A stretch of 64,000 bases of DNA. Source: an uncultured beta proteobacterium. GTDB taxonomy: Bacteria > Pseudomonadota > Gammaproteobacteria > Burkholderiales > SG8-41. Location of the stretch: contig CAISYC010000058.1 in the NCBI GenBank assembly GCA_903889565.1, forward strand, positions 1-64,000, written 5' to 3'. The notes below the pieces were generated by a model. The model was given only the letters and a program-made list of their open reading frames with translations, did no database searches and was not told the origin of the DNA. A program made the position numbers and the translations under genes. Positions 34,746-43,666 of this stretch are shown here, piece after piece (the stretch's first letter is position 1; every line of letters starts with the position of its first letter).

Positions 34746-35312
34746 TCAGGCCTTGCGGCGGCGCGCGACGCCACCGAGTAAACCGAGCCCTGCGAGCAGC
34801 ATCGCGTAGGTTTCCGGCTCCGGAACCGGCGCGGCGACCAATGTCCAGCTCGTCGGAACAGTGGGCTCATAACCGAACGGCGCGTTCCCATTCGCATCCG
34901 AGCCGTTGAAGTTGATCGCAAGCGTCTGCCCGCCGGTCATGTAGAAATAATTGGTTGCGTCGTACGGATTGTTCGCGACATCGGCATCGGCAAAAACGAA
35001 ATTGTTCTGCGTTGCGACGGTGGAAATCACCGGCGCGATCGTATTGTCCCAGTTGCCCGTCGTCGTGTTCCACGCTTCGATCAGGAGGGGGCCCGCAAAC
35101 GCGACGCCGTTGAGGAAGACCTGAACGTTGGAAACGTTGTTGATGAACGAGCCGCTCTGGGTACCGATCAGCGAACCCGTGACGACGAGCGGATTGCCGT
35201 CGCCGGTATTGTTGGTGTTGAAGCTGTAGGAGAAATTGAAGCTGTCCGCATTCGCCGCCAGTGGCGTTAACGCAAGCGACGCGGAGATGAGTGCCGCCTT
35301 GAGGATGTTCAT
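34746..35312 (-). CDS. PEP-CTERM sorting-domain protein
   Basis: 188 residues. Signal peptide MNILKAALISASLALTPLAANA, a central Asn/Thr-rich secreted domain (YSFNTNNTGDGNPLVVTGSL), and a canonical C-terminal sorting signal: VPEPETYAML, a hydrophobic helix LLAGLGLLGGVA, and the basic tail RRRKA. An exosortase (EpsH/XrtA type) encoded elsewhere would cleave at PEP and release or anchor the protein, often with exopolysaccharide. It is upstream of the phosphoesterase gene by 54 bp. Confidence 0.93.
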   Translation of the reverse strand: MNILKAALISASLALTPLAANADSFNFSYSFNTNNTGDGNPLVVTGSLIGTQSGSFINNVSNVQVFLNGVAFAGPLLIEAWNTTTGNWDNTIAPVISTVATQNNFVFADADVANNPYDATNYFYMTGGQTLAINFNGSDANGNAPFGYEPTVPTSWTLVAAPVPEPETYAMLLAGLGLLGGVARRRKA

Positions 35313-35488
35313 CGTCGTACCCTTTCATTCGCAATGGGGTGGAAATTTATTTCGATCTTTTTTGTCGGCTCAATCTTTCGAATGAAGGCGACATCGCGAA
35401 GTTAAATCAGCGTCGTTTCAATGTGACTTATTCACGGTTTCCGTTTTGTAGTCCATTCGGCCCCTTTCAGCTCTCGGAACCGACTTCT

Positions 35489-35588
35489 GCAAGTTTGGCG
35501 TAAGTCTTTGAAAAGATTTCCCGCATGAATGCGTCATTTTGTAAGTTTGATGTAAGGTTCAAAAAGGCCCTGCGCATGAGTACGTCAT
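35489..35588. repeat. Imperfect tandem repeat, two ~49-bp units
   Basis: Unit 1 (35489-35537) and unit 2 (35541-35588) share g[c/t]aagttt-ga/gg-[t/c]gtaag near the start and gcatga-[t/g]cgtcat at the end, with a period of 52 bp. They sit 177-276 bp upstream of the PEP-CTERM start. They may be paired regulator-binding sites. Confidence 0.55.
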
Positions 35589-35789
35589 ACATGCGCGGGC
35601 CGCGGGCGCGTACTTGCCGCGACGGCGTAGCGCGACCGGTTTGCAGCGCTCGAATTTGTTGTGCGGCAGGAATGCCCAGAGTGTTCGGATTCCATCCGCA
35701 TCAAGCCGGGATGAAACGAGTCAGCCGGTTGGAATTTTTTTACTCAACGGGAAAACAACTCCCCGCAAATGGCGGAGGCGGGGCAGGCG

Positions 35790-35882
35790 TTCGCACGATC
35801 GCGTTTGATGCGCGCGTTGCTCAACACGCTGGTGGACCGGCTGGCGTTCGCCGACAGCCGGATTTCGCGGGTGATCAGCTAG
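35790..35882 (+). pseudogene. Remnant copy of the 3' end of the Ser/Thr kinase gene
   Basis: In one frame this reads FARSRLMRALLNTLVDRLAF, followed by ADSRISRVIS and TAG, equal to the last 30 residues of the kinase at 28004-29287. From 35818 to 35884, 67 bp are identical to 29223-29289, including the stop codon and two bases after it. Similarity then ends abruptly. Upstream similarity fades within 30 bp. It is a fragment left by duplication and deletion or by gene conversion. Confidence 0.85.
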
Positions 35883-35941
35883 CCCGTCAGCAACCGCGTT
35901 TTGCGCGCGCGACTGCTGTTGCTGCGCGGCAGGCAGCGCCG

Positions 35942-38104
35942 CTAATTCGGCATCAGACGGGAACCGGGGCTGACCCGCGCAGCGAGACCGGCGACGGTTT
36001 TCAGAATCGCCACTTCGTCACCCATGATGCGGACGGCCTCGTTCAACAAAACATCCTTGGCATTTTTCCGCGCTTTCTCGGCGGCCAGTTCCTTCGCCAG
36101 CCCGCGTTCGTCGGCCTGCAGGCCGTCGTCGCGGCGCGGCGCGGCGTCGGCCGCGCTTTCAGCCGCGCCGCGTTCGGCGCTGCGCTGCGCTTCGCGCAAC
36201 TTGAGCCGCGCGTCCTCTGCATCGCGCTCCTTGCGCCGCACTGCCTCGTTCAGTGACAGCAGGTTTTTTTCGCGCAGGCGTTTGAATTCGGCGATGTCTT
36301 CCTGCAGGTCCTGGAAATCGCGGTCCTTCTTCACGCGGGCCTCATGCCGCGCCGACAGCAGCGGCAGCAAACCCTTCAGATCGCCGGCGGGCGCATAGTC
36401 GGCGGGCTTGATTTGCACCCAGGGCAATGCGTTATCGAAACCGGATTCGCCGAGGTTTTCCGCATCGGCCAAGCTGGGGAAGGCAATGTCCGGGGTCACA
36501 CCGCGCAATTGGGTGGTGCCGCCGTTGACCCGGAAAAACTGCGCCACGGTCATCTTGAGTTCGCCGAATTTCGGCTTGTCGTTTTTCGCGAGCTGATCGA
36601 GATCGATCATGGTTTGCACCGTGCCTTTGCCGAAGCTCGGTTCGCCGATAATCACGCCGCGGCCGTAATCCTGAATGGCGGCGGCAAAAATCTCCGACGC
36701 CGAAGCCGAACTGCGATTGATCAGCACGCCCAGCGGCCCGTCCCATGCGACGCCGGCCTGGGTGTCGCTGCCCGTCGTAATCTCGCCGCCGGCATTGCGC
36801 TGCTGCACCACCGGCCCCTTGTCGATGAACAGCCCGGTCAGCTCGATCGCCTCCATCAGCGATCCGCCGCCGTTGTTGCGCAAATCGATCAGCAGGCCGT
36901 CGACCTTTTCCTTGCGCAGCTCGTCGAGCAGACGGGCCACGTCACGCGTCGCGCTTTTGAAATTCGGCAGGCCTTTTTGCCTGGCTTCGAAATCCTCGTA
37001 GAAAGTCGGCAGCGAAATGACGCCAATGCGGCGGGTATTCCTGCCGTCGGTTACGGACTGGATCGATTTCTTGGCGGCCTGCTCTTCCAGACTGATTTTT
37101 TTGCGAACGAGTGTAACCAGCTTGTGTTGGCCATCCGGCCCGCTGTCGGCCGGCAGGATGTCGAGGACGACGACGGAGTCGGCGGCGCCGCGAATGATGG
37201 CAACGGTGTCGTCGAGGCGCCAGCCCATGACGTCAACCATGACGCCGCCCTCGCCCTGCGCCACGCCGACGATGCGGTCGCCGACCTTCAGTTCGCCGGA
37301 CAGGCCCGCGGGCCCGCCCGCGACCAGTTCGCGGATGGTTGTGTATTCGTCGATCTCCGCCAGCACCGCGCCGATGCCGACCAGCGAGAGGCGCATCGAA
37401 ATATCGAAATCCTCGGCCTGCCGCGGTCCCATGTAGTTGGTATGGGGCTCAATCGCCATGGTGTAGGCGTTCATGTAAGTCTGAAAAGCGTCCGCGCTTT
37501 TGAGCTGGCCGATGCGTTTGACGAAATTCGCGTAGCGCTTGTCGAGTACTTCAACGATGTTGGCGTCGTCCTTCCCGGCGAGTTTGAGCCTGAGCCAGTC
37601 GTTCTTGACGCGCTTGCGCCACAAATCGAGCATTTCAGATTCGGTTTTCGGCCACGCCGCCTTGTCGCGCACGAACTGATAGCTTTCGTTATCCTGGAAA
37701 TCGAAACCCTTTTTGAGCAGCCCGCGGGCGTAAGCGAAACGCTCGGTCACGCGCTGCTCGTACAAATTGAAAATCGCAAACGGAATCGTCAGGTCTTCCT
37801 TGCGGATGGCGTCGTCGAGCCTACTGCGATCGGCGGCCAGGCGGTCGATATCGGATTGCACGAAAAAGAGTTTCTCGGCATCGAGCGATTTCAGGTATTG
37901 ATCGAACACCCGCTCGGACAGCGCGTCGTCGATGGCGACCTTCTTGTAATGGAATCGCGCCAGCACCTCGGCCGCCAGATGTGAGGCCTGCGCCTCCTGC
38001 TGATCCGGCGCCAGCTCCGGCGGATGCAGGGTCGCGGTGTCGGGCGCAGCGCCCTGCGCCGCGGTTGCCAGCGCGAAGACGATCCACAACAGTTTCTGTT
38101 TCAT
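35942..38104 (-). CDS. prc: Tail-specific (carboxy-terminal processing) protease Prc
   Basis: 720 residues, the long Prc/Tsp form (peptidase family S41A). Signal peptide to about residue 19, N-terminal helical domain, PDZ domain about 235-330 (LVGIGAVLAEIDEYTTIREL, GLSGELKVGDRIVGV), protease core with RNNGGGSLMEAIELTGLFI, catalytic Ser468 in NRSSASASEIFAAAI and Lys493 in GEPSFGKGTVQ, spaced 25 as in E. coli Prc. The C-terminal third has a DUF3340-like Arg/Lys/Glu-rich helical part. It degrades periplasmic proteins from the C-terminus and trims penicillin-binding protein 3. ATG 38104. The gene is complete. Confidence 0.95.
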   Translation of the reverse strand: MKQKLLWIVFALATAAQGAAPDTATLHPPELAPDQQEAQASHLAAEVLARFHYKKVAIDDALSERVFDQYLKSLDAEKLFFVQSDIDRLAADRSRLDDAIRKEDLTIPFAIFNLYEQRVTERFAYARGLLKKGFDFQDNESYQFVRDKAAWPKTESEMLDLWRKRVKNDWLRLKLAGKDDANIVEVLDKRYANFVKRIGQLKSADAFQTYMNAYTMAIEPHTNYMGPRQAEDFDISMRLSLVGIGAVLAEIDEYTTIRELVAGGPAGLSGELKVGDRIVGVAQGEGGVMVDVMGWRLDDTVAIIRGAADSVVVLDILPADSGPDGQHKLVTLVRKKISLEEQAAKKSIQSVTDGRNTRRIGVISLPTFYEDFEARQKGLPNFKSATRDVARLLDELRKEKVDGLLIDLRNNGGGSLMEAIELTGLFIDKGPVVQQRNAGGEITTGSDTQAGVAWDGPLGVLINRSSASASEIFAAAIQDYGRGVIIGEPSFGKGTVQTMIDLDQLAKNDKPKFGELKMTVAQFFRVNGGTTQLRGVTPDIAFPSLADAENLGESGFDNALPWVQIKPADYAPAGDLKGLLPLLSARHEARVKKDRDFQDLQEDIAEFKRLREKNLLSLNEAVRRKERDAEDARLKLREAQRSAERGAAESAADAAPRRDDGLQADERGLAKELAAEKARKNAKDVLLNEAVRIMGDEVAILKTVAGLAARVSPGSRLMPN

Positions 38105-38358
38105 GTGTGCTCCATTTCAAGACGCCCGCTTGCGCCGCCGGCATCGCGTACCTGCTGCAAGGGACCGGGAGTTCAGTGGCGCGCGTCCAAACGCTTATGC
38201 GGGGTCAGCCATACTAACATCGCGCACAGCCGCGAAATCGTAACGACATGTAAATGTCGCCGTGCAGGGCCGCGTTGGCCTGGCGCGGGTATGCCCTGCA
38301 ATGCCGGGCGGACGGGTTCAGGGGTCAGTCAACCCGCCGCCGCGGCACGCTTGCCCAA

Positions 38359-39486
38359 CTAGCGCACGTTCTTTGCGGTCCACTGCTCGATAAATGCCGC
38401 GATGTCGAGACTGTTTTTCTCGATCATCAGCATGTGGCCGTTGCCGTGTATGCCGACATCGCCCAGGCGCACGAACGTATTGGGCACCCCGGCCTGCGCG
38501 AGATATTTCGAGGTGCAGTGATCGTAGACTGCGTGATACGACGATTCGGTGGTGACAATCAGAATCGGAATGCCGGCGAGTGTGGGCATGCGGCGCGCGG
38601 GTGCGGCCTGCATCCGGCAGCGTTCGAGATCGGGACCGTCGGCCGCTGCCTGTTGCACGACGGCAAGCTGGCTTGCATCGCTGACCGGCGGATCGTAGGT
38701 CATCGGAATGTCGGTGACGCCCCACAGCCGCGACGGGCTGCTGGTAAACACCGCATCCGCAAACGGCGGGCCGCTGGGCTCGGCGGCAATGATGCCCTTG
38801 ACCAGTTTGGGACGCGCGTCCGCGATCGGCCAGCCGATCGCGCCCGACTGCGAGTGGGTCATGATGATGGCCGGACCGATTTTATCGAGCAGTGCCGCGC
38901 CCGCATCGCGATTGAGTTCCTGCGTCGTCGCGTTGCTGCCGATATATTGCACCTGCGACGCATAAAACTGGTCGAACACCGGATCGCCGCGCTGGCCCTT
39001 GCCGGGTCCTTCGCCCGGCCACTGCGTATGCAGTTTCGCCTGCGGCCACAGGTTGAATTTCTCGTGCGCGGTAAAACGCTGCTCGAGTTGCGCCGCTGAA
39101 AATCGAATGTTCGCGCCGAGTGCCTCGCGGTAGGCCGACCGCCCGCGCGCGGGTTGATCGACCACGTAGACCGCGTAACCGTGCTCGACGAAATACTGCG
39201 CCCAGCCCTTGCGGCCGTCGGGCGTGCCGGTGAAATTGGTGCCGGTCTGCGCCGCGCCGTGAATCATGACAACCGGATACGGTTGCGTCTGCTTGACCGG
39301 GAAGAAGTATTCGACATACATCTGCCGCTCCATCAGCGGCCCCTTGTCGGTTTCGACGTAGCGCCCGCCGACAAAGAAATAACCCTGACGCGGCTTGTCC
39401 GCCTGCGCCTGGGCAAACGCGAAATTCAATGTACAGGCCAGAACCAGCGCCAGGCCCTGTGTCGCCATGCTTAGCGTATTTTTCAT
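38359..39486 (-). CDS. Exported alpha/beta-hydrolase (esterase-like)
   Basis: 375 residues. Signal peptide MKNTLSMATQGLALVLACTL ending near FAQAQA. The fold begins with YPVVMIHGAAQTGTNFTGTP (oxyanion loop), nucleophile elbow MTHSQSGAIGW near residue 210, and a late His in GIHGNGHMLMIEKNS. It resembles periplasmic esterases of unknown substrate. ATG 39486 with aggaggag. It is 72 bp downstream of the Bug gene on the same strand, so hydrolysis in the periplasm may supply that receptor's ligand. Confidence 0.83.
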   Translation of the reverse strand: MKNTLSMATQGLALVLACTLNFAFAQAQADKPRQGYFFVGGRYVETDKGPLMERQMYVEYFFPVKQTQPYPVVMIHGAAQTGTNFTGTPDGRKGWAQYFVEHGYAVYVVDQPARGRSAYREALGANIRFSAAQLEQRFTAHEKFNLWPQAKLHTQWPGEGPGKGQRGDPVFDQFYASQVQYIGSNATTQELNRDAGAALLDKIGPAIIMTHSQSGAIGWPIADARPKLVKGIIAAEPSGPPFADAVFTSSPSRLWGVTDIPMTYDPPVSDASQLAVVQQAAADGPDLERCRMQAAPARRMPTLAGIPILIVTTESSYHAVYDHCTSKYLAQAGVPNTFVRLGDVGIHGNGHMLMIEKNSLDIAAFIEQWTAKNVR

Positions 39487-39558
39487 ATCTCCTCCTGTTT
39501 TGACTTCAACAATCGTCGATGCATTCTATTCGGTGAACGCCGGCAGCAGCAGCATTAC

Positions 39559-40527
39559 TCAATCGACCTTCGCGCCCGACGACTTGACCACCCGGCTGTA
39601 TTTTTCCGCCTCACCGCGTATGAAGGTGGTGAACTCCGCGGCGCTGCTGCCGACCGGATCGTAACCCTGGCTTTCGAACTGCGCCTTCAGTTCGGGCGCG
39701 CGCACGACGTTCACCAGCAATTCGTTCAAGCGCCTGACGATGGTCGCGGATGTTTTCGCCGGCGCGAGCAGGCCGAACCAGGTTACCGATTCGTAGCCGG
39801 GCACACCGGACTCGGCGACGGTCGGCACCTCCGGCAGTTGCGGCGAGCGTTTTGCGCTCGACACGCCGAGCATGCGCAGGCGCCCGGCCTTGATGTGCTG
39901 GAGCACCGGCGGAATCGAATTGAACATCAGACTCACGCCGCTGCCGCCGATCAAATCGGTGATGGCCTGCGGCGCGCCCTTGTATGGAATATGCGTAATG
40001 TTCGCGCCCGACAGGCTTTTGAATAATTCCATCGCCAGATGATTGGCCGCGCCGTTGCCGGCCGAGGCGTAATTGAGTTTGCCCGGCTCGGTCCTGGCGA
40101 GCGCGAGCAGTTCCTTCACTGATTTCACCGGCAGCGACGGATGCGTGATCAGCAGGAAGGGCCCGATCGCGACGAGGCTGACCGGCGCGAAATCGCGCAG
40201 CGTGTCGTAAGCGACCTGCTTTTGCAGATAAGGCAGGATCACCAGCGCGCCCGGACTGCTGAAAAAAAGCGTGTAACCGTCGGGCACGGCTTTCGCAGCG
40301 AGTTCGGCGCCGATCAAGCCACCGGCGCCGCCGCGATTGTCGATCACCAGTTGCTGGCCGAGCAGGCTGCCCAGCCCGGGCAATACCATGCGCGCCACCA
40401 CGTCCGGCGTACCGCCGGCCGGCACCGGCACGATCACGCGCACCGGTTTGTCCGGATAGGTTTGCGCCGTTGCCATCGGCACGCTGGCGAAAATGACGGT
40501 TGCAACAATCAACGAGATCAGGCGCAA
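39559..40527 (-). CDS. Bug-family TTT binding protein
   Basis: About 322 residues. I prefer TTG 40527, which has ggag seven bases upstream and gives MRLISLIVATVIFASVPMATAQ before TYPDKPVRVIVPVPAGGTP. A TTG at 40545 would add six residues without a ribosome-binding site. Also present are VPDGYTLFFSSP and HIPYKGAPQ. It is upstream of the exported hydrolase gene and divergent from the DUF3124 gene. Confidence 0.88.
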   Translation of the reverse strand: MRLISLIVATVIFASVPMATAQTYPDKPVRVIVPVPAGGTPDVVARMVLPGLGSLLGQQLVIDNRGGAGGLIGAELAAKAVPDGYTLFFSSPGALVILPYLQKQVAYDTLRDFAPVSLVAIGPFLLITHPSLPVKSVKELLALARTEPGKLNYASAGNGAANHLAMELFKSLSGANITHIPYKGAPQAITDLIGGSGVSLMFNSIPPVLQHIKAGRLRMLGVSSAKRSPQLPEVPTVAESGVPGYESVTWFGLLAPAKTSATIVRRLNELLVNVVRAPELKAQFESQGYDPVGSSAAEFTTFIRGEAEKYSRVVKSSGAKVD

Positions 40528-40702
40528 GCTCAGGCTCCGTTGCAATTCAAATCAAAAAGTCGCGCCCTCGCCTACGGGCTCTGTCCGCGGGGAAAGAAAC
40601 GTCCCCGGCAACCCGTCCGGCGGATTCGGGAGTCGACGATGCTACCGGATGCATCGCGCGCGATCAAAGTCATTTTTCGCGCGATGGATTAGACTAGCGG
40701 CT

Positions 40703-41206
40703 ATGTGCAACGCTTCGTACAGGCCTTACCGATTGTTTGGTTGCCGGCTGCTGGCCGCCGTCTGCCTGTTGGCTGCCGGTATCGCGCAGGCGCAACCGGC
40801 AGTGAGCGGCGGCCAGACGCTCTATCTGCCGGTCTATTCGCATGTCTATCATGGCGACACCGATGCAAAGGGCGTGCCGCAGCAAACGCTGGTCTCGGCA
40901 CTGGTCAGTATCCGCAACACCGACCTCACGCGCAGCATCCGCGTAACCTCGGCGGTCTACTACGACACCAACGGCAAAAAGCTGCGTGAATATCTGCCCA
41001 AGCCGGTCATCGTCGCGCCGATGGGCACGCATGAAATTTTCGTGCCGCGCAGCGAATCGGCCGGCGGCTCGGGCGCCAATTTCGTCATCGTCTGGCAGTC
41101 CGACGAACCGGCCAACGCGCCGGTGGTCGAGGCGCTGCATCTCAATCTGCCGACCGGCCGCGCGATCGCATTCATGACTACTGCACGACCGATCGCGACA
41201 CGTTAG
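40703..41206 (+). CDS. DUF3124 exported protein
   Basis: 167 residues with a signal peptide (LLAAVCLLAAGIAQAQ). The domain matches DUF3124: YLPVYSHVYHGDTDAKGVPQ, LVSIRNTDLTRSIRVTSAVY, APMGTHEIFVP and SAGGSGANFVIVW. The function is unknown, and it is presumed to be a periplasmic beta-sandwich protein. I use ATG 40703. The frame is open further upstream but without a leader. It lies about 50 bp upstream of the SDR and multicopper oxidase genes and could lead that operon. Confidence 0.85.
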   Translation: MCNASYRPYRLFGCRLLAAVCLLAAGIAQAQPAVSGGQTLYLPVYSHVYHGDTDAKGVPQQTLVSALVSIRNTDLTRSIRVTSAVYYDTNGKKLREYLPKPVIVAPMGTHEIFVPRSESAGGSGANFVIVWQSDEPANAPVVEALHLNLPTGRAIAFMTTARPIATR

Positions 41207-41257
41207 TCGCGCGCAGCAACTTTCGAAAAAAACAGGCAACACCCTGAGGAGAACCGC

Positions 41258-42028
41258 ATGACCATACCCGGCAACGCATACGCCAAGGGCAACGAACTCG
41301 CCGGCAAAGTCGCACTGGTGACGGGGGCGGCCAAAAATATCGGCCGCGCCACGGCGCTCGCGCTTGCCGCCGGCGGCGCCGCTGTCGCCATCAATACGAA
41401 ATCGTCGAAAGAGGACGCCGAAAAAGTCGCGCAGGAAATCCGCGCCGGCGGCGGCAGGGCCGGGGTTTATGTCGCCGACATCGCCGACGGCAAGCAGGTC
41501 AAGTCGATGTGCGATGCCATCCTCGCCGAATTCGGCCGCATCGACATCCTCGTGCTCAATGCCTCGGTGCGCAGCGAAAAGCCGTTCACCGAACTGACCT
41601 ACGACGAATGGCGGCTGCCGCTCGGCATCACGCTCGACGGCGCCTTCTTCTGCGCGCAAGCCTGCCTGCCCTCGATGCTCGCCAACGGCGGCGGCGCCAT
41701 CGTCACGCTGGGCGGCATGCAATCACTGTCGGGGGCAGCCAAGCGCGTCAACGGCTCGGTGGCCAAACACGGTCTGGTCGGATTCACGCGCGGCATCGCG
41801 CGCGAATTCGGCGACCGCAACATCCGCGCGAACTGCATCGCGCCGGGCACCATGAACACCACGCGCGCCGCCGGCCGTTCGGCGCGGCCGGAGCCGACCG
41901 GCATTCCGCTCAAGCGCTACGGCGAAGCCGAAGAGATCGCCAGCGTGGTGCGTTTTCTCGCCGGGCCGGGGGCCAGCTTTCTGACCGGGCAGTCGATCCA
42001 GGTCAACGGCGGACAGATGATGTTCTAG
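41258..42028 (+). CDS. SDR-family oxidoreductase with substituted catalytic Tyr
   Basis: 256 residues with classical short-chain dehydrogenase layout: cofactor motif TGAAKNIG (22-29), LVLNASVRSEKP (NAG-like segment), substrate-site GGMQSLSG, and IAPGTMNT. The catalytic Y-x-x-x-K reads G166-S-V-A-K170, so the proton-donating Tyr is missing while Lys is kept. Either catalysis is altered or the protein has a binding role. ATG 41258 with gaggag. The next gene begins 15 bp after the stop. It is cytoplasmic. Confidence 0.85.
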   Translation: MTIPGNAYAKGNELAGKVALVTGAAKNIGRATALALAAGGAAVAINTKSSKEDAEKVAQEIRAGGGRAGVYVADIADGKQVKSMCDAILAEFGRIDILVLNASVRSEKPFTELTYDEWRLPLGITLDGAFFCAQACLPSMLANGGGAIVTLGGMQSLSGAAKRVNGSVAKHGLVGFTRGIAREFGDRNIRANCIAPGTMNTTRAAGRSARPEPTGIPLKRYGEAEEIASVVRFLAGPGASFLTGQSIQVNGGQMMF

Positions 42029-42043
42029 CGAGCAACACCCGAC

Positions 42044-43624
42044 ATGACGCAGATGAACCGGCGCAGTTTTCTCGCCACCGGCATCGCCGCGCTGGGCACG
42101 GCGGCAGCGTGGCGCGCAGCGAATGTGCGCGCCGCTGCGCCATTGCCGGAAATTGCCGGCGGCCCGACGGTTCCGATCGCCGCGCTGCGCCGGCTGATCG
42201 TCGAACGCATCGATCCGGTATCGGGACGTTGCCGCTATCTCGCCGACACCGGCGGACAGATCATCGCCGACCCGATCTTCATCGCGCGCCGTGGCGATCG
42301 CGTCGATACGGTAATCGACAACCGCCTGCCGCAACCGACCAGCATTCACTTTCACGGCCTCACGTTGCCGGAGAAGCAGGACGGCGCGGGCTTCGACCCG
42401 ATTGCGCCGCGCTCGACCAAGGCGCTGTCCTTCGAGGTCAGAAACCGCGGCGGGCTGTACTGGTTTCACGCCCATCCGCAGGGCTTTACCGCCGAGCAGG
42501 TGCACGCCGGCCTCGCCGGACTGCTGGTCGTCAGCGACGACGAAGACCGCGCGCTCGATCAGGCACTCGCGCTGGCGCCGGGCAACCGCCTCGCGCTGGC
42601 AATGGGTGACGTGCGCGTCGCCAACGAGGTGCTGCGCCCGTATGCGCCCTCGCCCGACGACTGTGTGCACGGCTGGTTCGGCAACCGCGCCCGCGTCAAT
42701 GGCGCACTCGATTACAGCGCCGATGTCGCGCCGGGCTGGGTGCGCCTGCAAATACTCAACGGCAGCAACGCGCGCGGCATGCTGCTCGCCTTCCGCGACG
42801 CTAGCACCCTGCTGCCGTTTCACCTGCTCGGCACCGACGGCGGCCTGCTCGCCGCGCCGGCGGCGCTGGACCGCGTGTTTTTATATCCGGCCGAGCGTAT
42901 CGACGTTGCCATCGATGTCAGCGGACACAGCGCCGTTTCCGCCGTCAGCATCGCCTTCGATCCGCGCCATCAGGTGCGCGGCGGCACACTGGCACGCCTG
43001 CATCCGGAACGCGACCAGTTTCCGCCGCTGTCGGGTTCGGCGGTATGCGCCCCCTTCAACACCGGCGCGCCGGGCGATGTGGTGGCCGAGGGCGCCGAAT
43101 TCCCGTTGTTCAATTTGCGCGTCAGTGGCGCCGCGCGCGCGGCGGCGCCGATGCCGCAGCGCCTGTCGGCGCTGGACGCGCCGCCACCGCCCGCAGAGGC
43201 AACGCGACGCCTGCGCCTGGATTTCGATGAACGCATCGGTTATCTGATCGACCAGACGCGCTACCGCCCCGACGAAGTTGCCTTCAGCATCGCGCGCGGC
43301 ACGCGCGAGGTTTGGGAAGTGCGCAACAGCCCGCTGTCGATGCCGCACCCGATGCACCTGCACGGCTTCGGCTTTCGCGTGCTGCGCCGCCAGGGCACTT
43401 TCGGACCCGCACGCGCGCTGGCCACCGCCGCCAACGGTATGCTGCCGACCGATCTCGGCGTCAAAGACACGGTGGTCCTATGGCCAAACGAAACGCTGTG
43501 GCTGGCCGTTGATTTCACGCTGCCGGAGGACGGCGACTTCAGTGGTCGGCAGCGCTACATGTTTCACTGCCACAACCTCGAGCACGAGGATGGCATGATG
43601 ATGCGGAATTTTGCGGTCAGCTAG
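42044..43624 (+). CDS. Tat-exported multicopper oxidase
   Basis: 526 residues, three cupredoxin domains. Twin-arginine signal MTQMNRRSFLATGIAALGTA. Copper motifs: TSIHFHGLTLP and YWFHAHPQGF in domain 1, then HPMHLHGFGF and FHCHNLEHEDGMMM (type-1/type-3 ligands with axial Met) at the C-terminus. Such enzymes oxidise Cu(I), Fe(II), Mn(II) or phenols with reduction of oxygen. There is no Met-rich insert as in CueO, so metal detoxification is not specifically indicated. It follows the SDR gene in the same transcript and is convergent with the beta-propeller gene. Confidence 0.92.
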   Translation: MTQMNRRSFLATGIAALGTAAAWRAANVRAAAPLPEIAGGPTVPIAALRRLIVERIDPVSGRCRYLADTGGQIIADPIFIARRGDRVDTVIDNRLPQPTSIHFHGLTLPEKQDGAGFDPIAPRSTKALSFEVRNRGGLYWFHAHPQGFTAEQVHAGLAGLLVVSDDEDRALDQALALAPGNRLALAMGDVRVANEVLRPYAPSPDDCVHGWFGNRARVNGALDYSADVAPGWVRLQILNGSNARGMLLAFRDASTLLPFHLLGTDGGLLAAPAALDRVFLYPAERIDVAIDVSGHSAVSAVSIAFDPRHQVRGGTLARLHPERDQFPPLSGSAVCAPFNTGAPGDVVAEGAEFPLFNLRVSGAARAAAPMPQRLSALDAPPPPAEATRRLRLDFDERIGYLIDQTRYRPDEVAFSIARGTREVWEVRNSPLSMPHPMHLHGFGFRVLRRQGTFGPARALATAANGMLPTDLGVKDTVVLWPNETLWLAVDFTLPEDGDFSGRQRYMFHCHNLEHEDGMMMRNFAVS

Positions 43625-43640
43625 CGACCGTCCAAGAGTA

Positions 43641-43661
43641 GCGCAGGCGACCCGCCTGCGC
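43641..43661. repeat. REP-like palindrome between convergent genes
   Basis: GCGCAGGCG-acc-CGCCTGCGC, a perfect 9-bp hairpin of the same sequence as the paired element at 5276-5333. It sits in the 42 bp separating two convergent stop codons and probably works as a bidirectional transcript-end structure. Confidence 0.75.
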
Positions 43662-43666
43662 AGCAC

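Larger units (their letters stand above)
35313..35941. other. Long intergenic region with tandem repeat and kinase-tail copy
   Basis: About 630 bp without an intact gene, between the PEP-CTERM start and the Prc stop. The first 180 bp are AT-richer and should hold the PEP-CTERM promoter on the minus strand. Two imperfect direct repeats lie at 35489-35537 and 35541-35588. A copy of the kinase gene's 3' end lies at 35790-35882. An open plus-strand frame from 35525 crosses this and runs antisense into prc, and I regard it as spurious. Confidence 0.6.

Noticed and set aside
35489-35520. A sigma-54 (-24/-12) promoter in the first tandem repeat unit
   Set aside because: TGGC is present but the downstream TTG is one base out of the required spacing.
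35525-36256. A 243-codon plus-strand frame in the long intergenic region
   Set aside because: It runs through the tandem repeat, the kinase-tail remnant in the wrong frame, and antisense into prc.
36344-37984. A long plus-strand frame opposite prc
   Set aside because: The prc frame has complete protease motifs. The antisense frame shows no family traits.
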